A DNA stretch of 64,000 nt from a bacterium (GTDB lineage: Bacteria; Oederibacteriota; CAKKQC01), in NCBI GenBank assembly GCA_919901855.1, contig CAKKQC010000019.1:1-64000 (forward strand), in the 5' to 3' direction. This document shows positions 18,501-24,804 of this stretch, in pieces (within the stretch, counting starts at the first letter, position 1; the number at the start of each line of letters is the position of its first letter). Below the pieces are notes generated by a model that worked only from the letters and a program-made list of their open reading frames with translations, made no database searches and was not told where the DNA came from. The translations under genes were made by a program, and so were the position numbers.

Positions 18501-19208
18501 GGCGGCCGGGAATGGCGCCGGGGCGGCCTGAGGGCCCGCCGGCAGCGTGGGTGCGCCCGGAGCCCCGGCGCTCGCCGGAAGGGTCAACGACGCCACCGAC
18601 TGCCAGATGAGGGCGATCGGCGCCGCCGTGAGGCTGGACGGAGCGAACGGGGCGAGATTCGGAACCGCCGAGGTCCACGGGACCGAGACCGAGACGGGGG
18701 TGCCCGGCCCGAACGCTCCGGCGGAGGACGCCGGCGCCATCGCCTCCGAAGTCAGCAGGACCGGCAGGCGCACGGCGAGGTCCTTGACCGCCAGCGCCGA
18801 TTCCCGGGTGGCGGGAAGCCCATAGGCCTCGAGCAATTGCACGATTGCCGCATGGAAGCCGTCGCGCGGCAGGCCCAGCCGGTCCAGCGTCGCGTCGATG
18901 GCCATCTGGACCGGAACCGACATCGAAACGGCGGGAGCGGCCGGAGGCTGGAGGCGGAGGACGGGCGTACCGCTCAGGTCCGACACCGACACCGTGATGA
19001 TCTCGCCGCGCGTCAGGGCCACGTTGCGCAACTCCGCCGTCACGGCGATTCCGCGGAAGTTGACGACCGCGCGGCCGTCGCCGAGCACTTCGGTAACGCG
19101 GCCGCGGAGGGTCATGCCCGGCGAAAGCTGGGCCGTGAGCTCGGCGACGTTGCGGTCCGGCTGGAGGATGAGCTGGACCGGCAATCCCTGGGCGTTGAGG
19201 AGGCCCAC
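15543..19208 (-). CDS. Second FliK-like hook-length/export-switch protein
   Basis: 1221 aa from a GTG at 19208, with GGGAG 7 bases upstream and only two bases after the preceding stop. The first 130 residues form a small beta domain (LRGRVTEVLGDGRAVVNFRG; GEIITVSVSDLSGTPVLRL). Residues about 250-880 are a low-complexity Ala/Pro/Val linker containing two 48-bp palindromic repeat units. The last 250 residues are structured (NIIQVQIPLAIGGG; MTMEVETRSLGPVGVHMQML; YEDGVREFLTGEMPDLVAKL) and resemble the FliK C-terminal substrate-specificity-switch domain. In FliK this part touches FlhB when the hook is finished. Paired with flhX and distinct from the fliK at 40-43 kb. Soluble, probably exported or export-gate associated. 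Confidence 0.65.
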   Translation of the reverse strand: MGLLNAQGLPVQLILQPDRNVAELTAQLSPGMTLRGRVTEVLGDGRAVVNFRGIAVTAELRNVALTRGEIITVSVSDLSGTPVLRLQPPAAPAVSMSVPVQMAIDATLDRLGLPRDGFHAAIVQLLEAYGLPATRESALAVKDLAVRLPVLLTSEAMAPASSAGAFGPGTPVSVSVPWTSAVPNLAPFAPSSLTAAPIALIWQSVASLTLPASAGAPGAPTLPAGPQAAPAPFPAAQTSGYVVGRVVASGTWDVSAAEAAVPSSPAIAATGPGTPPPALGATLSLIAETAARLSAQVPASAPAAVQGAIRDLAAVAAAARTQLAAAQTPAQSLQAAGRLADQVAAALTRLETASVSAAAAAPVVAAGVPADAGIPGGGAPAMTRGAAVPSAPAAPAPVPVAPMPGLGMPATPAAVPTLVLAAAELGGLLAGVVHEAAARAAADPSLASARPPVESGPPVSTPAPLAASDAGMPRAPVAAASVPAEPAGVSATAQVSAPVQPAAASAPTLPVAPAAPAPAVPPRGATAGQVEGTAPSVAAAPAVAATRATPAAPASPADLAAPRTEPSPTRAAGGGLGMSAGPAAPARPAIPATPASAQADVSRTMNAIASAARAFIGETRAAAVPIQPTAPQAPAAPPVTPAVAARVLAGETIPAAVRVLPQAQGWTEPAVSTAQLSPAVATAGTGPAAARLAAPAPVAQAPVEPQAQPAPVPPPSPVPPPATPVVVTATPGQPTPVPAATVAAVPAPAPASASRASVSAAPAVALVPPQAQGRTEPAVATAAAAMPEPVPLGTFTAALAARLEATPVTAPAPQSVRLPAAPAQAAPAAVPVAPRPLPPPVAGASDDSTAPAVAPAPVPVRPVPVRVPIPVQTPAPIAASSVIPTSIGVDMIETATFMQARGLPATPESAGASYEYLYGTPRLPQVLEQFQAAATAVLRDASTPGARPISQGLRVAIERLVSLARRIQVSPEGGELHAQLKDAIESLGLDHEVKLARASDPAGAPDRPAPAAPDRRAPDVRLRQELAEAVRDTVKSTAIEVQQRAREAQSLLPAGEARSHLSALREAASEIVQVVSAQQIGSSGGRDQMNIIQVQIPLAIGGGIQGGDVRVSWKREKEGKKRDPRVPARMTMEVETRSLGPVGVHMQMLGQALSLIFRVYEDGVREFLTGEMPDLVAKLTGYKFTLNQCVCELDEPLPVPAAAAPIPTRPVPTTSSLDIKA
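16874..16921. repeat. 48-bp FliK palindromic unit, degenerate copy
   Basis: Left arm CGGCGGGTTC is clear; the right arm is decayed (CCACCG). Read on the minus strand as AVALVPPQAQGRTEPAV. Confidence 0.6.
17198..17245. repeat. 48-bp FliK palindromic unit
   Basis: Begins CGGCAGGTTC and ends GAACTGCCG, arms that are reverse complements apart from one extra G. Read on the minus strand as AAVRVLPQAQGWTEPAV. Confidence 0.8.
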
Positions 19209-19210
19209 CG

Positions 19211-19774
19211 TCAGACTCCCGGGCCTTTGGTGCGGACCAGGAGCTCCACCTCGCCGCGGGGCAGTCTGGTGTGACGGACGATCTCGCCCACGTCCCATCC
19301 CTTGCGGGCGAAGTCGAGCGCCTGCCGGTACTTCTCCCGCCGCTCGTCGTCGTCCATCTCCCCGGACTCGTCCGCCGGGGGCGGCGGCGCCGGCTGCGGC
19401 CCCGGCCGCGAGCCACCGGGCCGGACGGCCCGGTGGCTGGCGTCGTCCGCCGGAATCCGGACAGCCGCCGGGCCGCCGGCATCCAGCGGGGCGGCCTTGA
19501 GCATGGCCGCCTCGAGCTGCTGGAGCCGGATGTCCGCCGACGCCACGGCCTGCGCGACCTCCGCGTGGCGGGATTCGAGCTGGCGGTCCATCTCCGCCGC
19601 GCCCTCCTTCATCTCCCGGATCAGGGCGCTCAGCGTCGAGATCATCTCCCGGTAGGTCTCCTGGTCCGCCGACGCCCCCGTCCCGCGCCGCCAGGATCGT
19701 CCCACGAGGAGGAGGAGGATCAGGAAGCAGAACGCGACGTCGACCAGCAGTTGGAAGTAGCCGAAGGCTCCCAT
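19211..19774 (-). CDS. Membrane-anchored coiled-coil protein of flagellar loci (DUF2802/DUF6115-like)
   Basis: 187 aa. One membrane helix (about residues 7-24), a charged coiled coil (about 40-95: ISTLSALIREMKEGAAEMDR, then EVAQAVASADIRLQQLEAA), a Pro-rich linker, and a C-terminal helix-turn-helix-like motif (KYRQALDFARKGWDVGEIVR, then LPRGEVELLV). That last motif is the signature of small proteins found beside fapA/flhG in many flagellar operons; their role is unknown. Shares one base with the preceding stop (TGATG). The 4-gene neighbourhood suggests a motor- or export-assembly accessory. Confidence 0.6.
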   Translation of the reverse strand: MGAFGYFQLLVDVAFCFLILLLLVGRSWRRGTGASADQETYREMISTLSALIREMKEGAAEMDRQLESRHAEVAQAVASADIRLQQLEAAMLKAAPLDAGGPAAVRIPADDASHRAVRPGGSRPGPQPAPPPPADESGEMDDDERREKYRQALDFARKGWDVGEIVRHTRLPRGEVELLVRTKGPGV

Positions 19775-20109
19775 CAGATCACGACGTCGATGCGGCCGCC
19801 CGCCGCCCCGGACGGGGCGGTCGGAGTTTCTCCGGACGTCGAAACTCCGGGGCCGGCCGCCGCGGTCCGCCTCTTCCGCGGCATCCGGCGCGCGCGCTTT
19901 TCCCCGTGTTCCTCCGGCTTGACCTCGGCGGACTGGGCGCCCTGCTGGGCCTCGGCCGCCTGCACCTGGTCGGGGCGCTCGGCCGCCCGCCGCTGGAGTT
20001 CGGCGGCGAAGGCGGCCTGGGCCGTCTGGGGGTTCGCGACGTTCTGCTGCCCGGACCGCTCGACGTTGGGCGTCTGGAGGATGGCCGGCTGAAGCTCGAC
20101 TGGTCTCAC
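19774..20109 (-). CDS. Small hydrophilic protein of flagellar loci
   Basis: 111 aa. The N-terminus (MRPVELQPAILQTPNVERSG) followed by a Gln/Ala-rich helix (QAAFAAELQRRAAERPDQVQ) has the layout of short uncharacterised proteins found in many flagellar operons. The C-terminal part is Lys/Arg- then Pro/Gly-rich and contains GVSTSGETPT, encoded by palindrome P2. No catalytic motif. Function unknown; lies 18 bases after fapA. Confidence 0.55.
   Translation of the reverse strand: MRPVELQPAILQTPNVERSGQQNVANPQTAQAAFAAELQRRAAERPDQVQAAEAQQGAQSAEVKPEEHGEKRARRMPRKRRTAAAGPGVSTSGETPTAPSGAAGGRIDVVI
19822..19849. repeat. In-gene palindrome P2 (28 bp)
   Basis: CGGAGTTTC and GAAACTCCG form perfect 9-base arms around TCCGGACGTC. 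Same length, arms and reading phase as P1 (3082-3109), in an unrelated gene. Confidence 0.8.
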
Positions 20110-20127
20110 GGCGCGACCGCCATCGGG

Positions 20128-21927
20128 TTATTTATAGGGCCCGACTTTGACGTCTGACCCCTTCTCGGTGAGGGTGCAGTAGCGCAGCTCCTCGACGACG
20201 TGCTTCTTCGCGTTCCGGATCGTGATCTTGACGCCGGGGTACATGGTGCCCGCCACCGAGATCTTGGCCTGGTGATGCTTCCGCTGCTCCTCGTCCTCGG
20301 CCACGATCTGCTGGAGCCGCTCCTGCAGGGGCTTGAGATCCGTGTTGATCTTGAGGGAGGCACGCGTGAACTTCGCCAGCATCTCGCTCTTGTCCGGCGC
20401 CAGCGTGCCCGTGCGCTCGCGCTGGGCCTTGAGGACGACCATACCCTTCTGCGCCTTGTCGAGCTCCTCCTCCATGGCCTTCACCCGCTCGGTCAGCCCG
20501 TTGATCTCCGCGCGGCGGGCCGGGTTCTCGCCGACGACCAGGACGGTCGGCGTCGCCATCGTGTTCGACCCGATCGTGCTCGCGATGATGTCCACCTCGG
20601 CGAAGATCTCGCCGCCCACGATCTGGCCGCGCTTGCCCGTGAGCTTGACGGACTTGGCCGACACCTTGCTGTGCAGGATGCCCTCGTGCGCGGTCAGAGT
20701 CCCCTTGCTCTCGATCGCGGCGTTACGGATGTACTTCGCGGTCACGTCCCCGCCGGCCACGATCTTGGCCTTGCCGCCCTGCCCGAGCACGCCACCCTTG
20801 ACCGTGACCTTTCCGGCAGCGTGGATCTCGGCGTCGTCCACGACGCCTTCGACGATCACGTCCTCGCCCGCCATGATCTTGAACCCGGGCTGGACATTGT
20901 TCTTGACGATGACGGTCCCGATGAAATCGATCGAACCCGTCGAGAGGTCCACGTCGCCCTCGATCTCGTAGAGCGCCTGGACCGTGAGCTTGCCGTCCGC
21001 GAACTTGGGCTGGCCGTCGATCGCGGCCACGAAGATGTTGTCGTTCCCCAGGGCCCGCTCGACCCCGCCGCCGATCTCGACCGCGGCGTCGGTACCGTCC
21101 CGGGCCGGGATCTCCTCGCCGCGGACGGACTTCCCCGACGTGCCCTGCGTGGGCGGGATGCGCCGGGCGATCGCCTGCCCGCGCTTGGTGTTCTCGATGT
21201 CCTTGACCGCGAAATAGTCGACACGGCCATCGGCGGACTCCCCCATGGGTTTGCGAACCCCGCCCTCGGTCATCTGCTCGAAGAGCGGCTCGAACTGGGC
21301 GTCCTGCCCGTGGACCGGGTCGACGCCGTGGGCGATCTCCATCTCGACGGGCTCCGTCCAGTCGCCGTCCCGGATGCGGTCGCAGATGTCCTGGACCTCC
21401 GCCATCCGGTCCTCGAGGATGCCGAACGAGACGCTCTGCGTGGTCAGCGCCTTCTGGACGTCGTCCATCGTGATCTCGATCCGCCGGTCCTCCGGCGGCA
21501 CGAGCGTGAGCTTGGCCGAGGTCTGGTCCTCGGACACGGTCACGAACACGTACGTGGACTTGTCCACTTCCTTGGGCATCGCGGCCTCGAGCGCGGCCTG
21601 CTCGGCGGCCCGGCGCGCCTCCTCTTCGGGGTCGACGCCGTTCAGAATCCAGGCGCCCTTGCCGGACTGCTCCTTCAGCGCCTTCCGGACCAAGTCCCAA
21701 TTCACGTTCTCGAGGTTCTTGGCGCGCAGCTCGCGTTCGACCTTCTCGGAATCCTCCGGTTTGCCGTCACCCGCCGGCGGCTGGACCACAAGCCAGTCCC
21801 CGCGCTTGTCGCGATAATGGTACGCGAAGCCGTCAAGGTTCCGAACCGGTCCCGCCTGGACCTGTTCCTCGCCTTCCTGGACTTCGGCTTGCGCGTCGGC
21901 TTCGGTTTCGGTATCGATGGGCGCCAT
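20128..21927 (-). CDS. fapA: FapA-family flagellar assembly protein (DUF342)
   Basis: 599 aa. After an N-terminal region of about 200 residues comes the DUF342 core (ARRIPPTQGTSGKSVRGEEI; then glycine-rich right-handed beta-helix repeats such as FIGTVIVKNNVQPGFKIMAG, KVTVKGGVLGQGGKAKI, TLTAHEGILHSKVSAKSVKL, GQIVGGEIFAEVDIIAS). A coiled coil (about 480-560) and a short end domain follow. FapA proteins are polymer-like cytoplasmic factors linked to polar flagellar placement or number, often next to flhF/flhG as here. One-base overlap (TGATG) with the upstream membrane gene. Confidence 0.88.
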   Translation of the reverse strand: MAPIDTETEADAQAEVQEGEEQVQAGPVRNLDGFAYHYRDKRGDWLVVQPPAGDGKPEDSEKVERELRAKNLENVNWDLVRKALKEQSGKGAWILNGVDPEEEARRAAEQAALEAAMPKEVDKSTYVFVTVSEDQTSAKLTLVPPEDRRIEITMDDVQKALTTQSVSFGILEDRMAEVQDICDRIRDGDWTEPVEMEIAHGVDPVHGQDAQFEPLFEQMTEGGVRKPMGESADGRVDYFAVKDIENTKRGQAIARRIPPTQGTSGKSVRGEEIPARDGTDAAVEIGGGVERALGNDNIFVAAIDGQPKFADGKLTVQALYEIEGDVDLSTGSIDFIGTVIVKNNVQPGFKIMAGEDVIVEGVVDDAEIHAAGKVTVKGGVLGQGGKAKIVAGGDVTAKYIRNAAIESKGTLTAHEGILHSKVSAKSVKLTGKRGQIVGGEIFAEVDIIASTIGSNTMATPTVLVVGENPARRAEINGLTERVKAMEEELDKAQKGMVVLKAQRERTGTLAPDKSEMLAKFTRASLKINTDLKPLQERLQQIVAEDEEQRKHHQAKISVAGTMYPGVKITIRNAKKHVVEELRYCTLTEKGSDVKVGPYK

Positions 21928-22532
21928 CAGGTCTTTCCCCCCGTCCCGGGCAATCCCTCACCTACATTGTTGCTCGCACCCGGGATTTCCTCAAGGCCGA
22001 TGCCCGCTTTCAGGAAGGCCTCGTCGATCCCCTCCCGCTCCTTCAGTATCTCTTCCGGGGTCAGCTCCGCCAGCGCATACTGCATGTCCGGCTGGTCCAG
22101 CCGAACCGTCTGGTGGAGATCCTGGGCCTTGACCACGTCGTCCACGGTGAGCGTGGACGTGTCATGGGGCGAGGTGGCGGCCCCGGAGGGAGGCATCCCC
22201 GGGATGCCGGCCGGCAACCCTTCCGGTGCCTTGGCCGCCGGGGGCCGCGCCCCCAGCGCCGCAGCAAGCGAAGCTCCGATGTCGGGCGGCGGCAGCGGCT
22301 CGGCGGGTTCCCCCACCATCGCCGACACGCGTGGGGAGGGACGCACGACCGGGCGCGAGAGCAGCGCGACGGAGCCCGCCAAGCCCACGCCGAGGCCCAC
22401 GGCGAGCCCCGAGAGAAGGGCGGCCAGCAGGGCGCGGCCCGGCTCGGCGAAGGCGAGCAGGAGCAGAACGGTCAGCACGAAGGCGCCGATCCCGGCGACC
22501 GCGCTCGCGCGTTTGACGTCGTCGCCGTTCAT
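21927..22532 (-). CDS. Membrane protein of unknown function between flhG and fapA
   Basis: 201 aa. Two membrane helices (about residues 10-30 and 33-58), a long Pro/Ala/Gly linker, then an acidic C-terminal helical stretch (TLTVDDVVKAQDLHQTV; LAELTPEEILKEREGIDEA) that could bind a soluble partner. It starts directly after flhG and shares one base with fapA. In many flagellar loci this slot holds the sigma factor FliA; no sigma-factor motif is present here. Function unknown. Confidence 0.55.
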   Translation of the reverse strand: MNGDDVKRASAVAGIGAFVLTVLLLLAFAEPGRALLAALLSGLAVGLGVGLAGSVALLSRPVVRPSPRVSAMVGEPAEPLPPPDIGASLAAALGARPPAAKAPEGLPAGIPGMPPSGAATSPHDTSTLTVDDVVKAQDLHQTVRLDQPDMQYALAELTPEEILKEREGIDEAFLKAGIGLEEIPGASNNVGEGLPGTGGKT

Positions 22533-23423
22533 CTAAGGTTTCAGGAGGTCCACGACCCGGGAGAAGAATCCCCGCAGGTCGGACCGGGGGGCGGTCAACC
22601 GGCCGTTCGTGAGGTGCGCCGCCAACGAGTGGATGCACCGCGCCGCGGGAGACGCCGGGTAGAGGATGAGGAGCGGCGTCTGCTCGCGAACGGCCTCGCC
22701 GACGCGGTCGTCCCGGAGGACGTACCCGAGCGGCGTGATGGCGGCCCCGAGCAGGCGATGAACCAGCACCGTGAGCTTGTCGGCCACGTCGCGCGCCTCC
22801 GTTTCGTTCAGGACCATGTTGAGGACCAGGTTCACCCGGGCCCGCGGGTTCTCCTGGAAGATCACCTTGATCATACTGTACGCGTCGACGAAGGCGGTCG
22901 GCTCGGGCGTCGTCACCACCAGGACCTCGTCGGCCGCCAGCACGAACCCGAGGACGTTGCGGCCCAGCCCCGCCGACGTGTCGATGAGCAGGAAGTCGTA
23001 GTCGGCCTTGAGAGACGCCAGGGACTCCAGCAGGCGGGCCCGAGCGGAGTCGGACAGGTTGGCGAGCTCGCGCACGCCGGACCCGCTGGCGATGATCGAG
23101 ACGCCGAGGGGCCCGGTCGTGATGATCTCCTCGAGCTCCATCTCGCCCCTAAGGACGTGCGAGAGGTTGTACCGGGGCAGCATCCCCATCGCGACGTCGA
23201 CATTCGCGAGCCCCAGGTCCGCGTCGAGGATGAGGACCCGCTGCTTGCGCTGGGCGAGGGCGAGCGCCAGGTTGGTGGTGACGTTAGTCTTGCCCACCCC
23301 GCCCTTGCCCGACGTGACGGCGATGACCCGCGTCGGAACGAGCGTCCGTGTGATGCGGGCTGTCGAGCGCCCCGAGCGGAGCTCGGAGACGAGCTTACGA
23401 AGCCGGGCGGCCTGGTCGTCCAT
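22533..23423 (-). CDS. flhG: FlhG, MinD-type ATPase controlling flagellar number
   Basis: 296 aa from the ATG at 23423, chosen because it gives the family's N-terminal DQAxxLR motif (DDQAARLRKL) that activates FlhF. A slightly longer start at 23435 adds four residues. Deviant Walker A SGKGGVGKTNVTTNLA, switch segment LILDADLGLANVD and LLIDTSAG are intact, so it should bind ATP, dimerise on the membrane and limit flagella with FlhF. Reading overlaps the end of flhF by about 29 bases. Confidence 0.93.
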   Translation of the reverse strand: MDDQAARLRKLVSELRSGRSTARITRTLVPTRVIAVTSGKGGVGKTNVTTNLALALAQRKQRVLILDADLGLANVDVAMGMLPRYNLSHVLRGEMELEEIITTGPLGVSIIASGSGVRELANLSDSARARLLESLASLKADYDFLLIDTSAGLGRNVLGFVLAADEVLVVTTPEPTAFVDAYSMIKVIFQENPRARVNLVLNMVLNETEARDVADKLTVLVHRLLGAAITPLGYVLRDDRVGEAVREQTPLLILYPASPAARCIHSLAAHLTNGRLTAPRSDLRGFFSRVVDLLKP

Positions 23424-24804
23424 TATCGCCACCATATCCCGCCAGCACGAGCTTCGCCAGCTTCCCCTGGTCCGCCGGCTCGATATCGTCGGGGACCTGC
23501 TGCCCGTTCGTCAGGTACGCCACTTCCATGTTGAACTTCATCGACAGGTTCAGGATGAGCCCGTAGGTCCGCGTTTCGTCCGCCTTGGTCACGATCACGC
23601 GATTCACGCCCACGATGCCGAACCGCGCGACGATCTGGAGGACATCCACGTACTTCGTGGTCAGGCTCACGACGAGATGGATTTCGTCCGGCCGGGCCGC
23701 CTCCACGAGGTCCCGCATCTGCTTCATGTGTTCCTTGTGCTGGGGACTCCGCCCCGCCGTGTCCACGAGCACGAGGTCGTACCCGGAAAGCCGGATCATG
23801 GCCTGCTCCATGTCCTCCGCCGATTCCGCGACGTGCACGGGGATGCCCAGGATCTGACCGTACCGCTTCATCTGGTCCGTCGCGGCCATCCGGTACGTGT
23901 CGGCGGTCACGATCGCGACCTTGCGGTGCTCCACGAGCGAGAAAAGCGAGGCGATCTTGGCGATCGTCGTGGTCTTGCCCACGCCGGTGGGCCCGATGAA
24001 CATCGCCACGTGGGGCCGGTGGCCCGCGCGGAGCTGAATGCCGGGCGTCGCACGGATGAGGCCGGCGAGGAAGCGCTCGAAGCGGGGCTGGGCCCGGGTC
24101 CAATCCTCGCCCAGCAACGAGAGCTGCTCGTCGAAGATCCGGAGCAGGGAGCGCGCGATGTCCATCTCGACCTGGTTGCGGACCAGGATCCGGTAGACGC
24201 GCTCGAGGTCCTCGGACATCCCCAGGGAAGCCGGTGGAGGCTCCCCCATCGGGGCGGCCATGCCTCCCCCGCGGGGCTTGACGCGCAGTTCGTTCAGCTC
24301 GCGGCGGGCGGTGAGCATGGGGTCTTCGGCCGAGGCCCTAACGACACGCGGCAGCGGATCGCGCGGGAGAGGCGCGGGCTCGTACGGCTCGGACTCCGGG
24401 GGCCGCGCGAACGAGGGGGCCGGGCGGCCCCGCGCGCGGCCGCGCGACTCCGCTACCCCTCCGGCAGGGCCGCCCCCGGCGCTGCCGGAACGGCGAGCGA
24501 GGGCCGAGGGCAGGACCCGGGCCCTCGGCTCGGCGGGCGCCGGAGCCGCCCCCCAAGTCCCCGGTCCGCCGTCGCCGGCGTCCGCGGCCCCGCCGGCCGC
24601 CGCGCTCCCGTCGGGGCCGGACTGCCCCGACGTTCCGTCGTAGTCGACGGCCACCGTTACCTCTACGGCCGGTCGCCCCAGGATACCGAACAGGCCCTGG
24701 TGCACCTTGCGCGTGTTGATGATGGCCGCGTGCGGCCCCAGCTCCCGCTGGATGCGCTGGAGCACCTCGCCGAGCTCGGCGCCCGTGTAGCGCCTAATTT
24801 GCAT
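23395..24804 (-). CDS. flhF: FlhF, SRP-type GTPase for flagellar placement
   Basis: 469 aa. The short N-terminal B domain (MQIRRYTGAELGEVLQRIQ; AAIINTRKV) is followed by a Gly/Pro-rich linker, then SRP-like N and G domains. The G1 loop GPTGVGKTTTIAK, G3 DTAGRSP and G4-like VTKADET are present. FlhF recruits the first basal-body parts to the pole and is stimulated by FlhG, coded next. Overlaps flhA by 11 bases. Confidence 0.94.
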   Translation of the reverse strand: MQIRRYTGAELGEVLQRIQRELGPHAAIINTRKVHQGLFGILGRPAVEVTVAVDYDGTSGQSGPDGSAAAGGAADAGDGGPGTWGAAPAPAEPRARVLPSALARRSGSAGGGPAGGVAESRGRARGRPAPSFARPPESEPYEPAPLPRDPLPRVVRASAEDPMLTARRELNELRVKPRGGGMAAPMGEPPPASLGMSEDLERVYRILVRNQVEMDIARSLLRIFDEQLSLLGEDWTRAQPRFERFLAGLIRATPGIQLRAGHRPHVAMFIGPTGVGKTTTIAKIASLFSLVEHRKVAIVTADTYRMAATDQMKRYGQILGIPVHVAESAEDMEQAMIRLSGYDLVLVDTAGRSPQHKEHMKQMRDLVEAARPDEIHLVVSLTTKYVDVLQIVARFGIVGVNRVIVTKADETRTYGLILNLSMKFNMEVAYLTNGQQVPDDIEPADQGKLAKLVLAGYGGDNGRPGRPAS

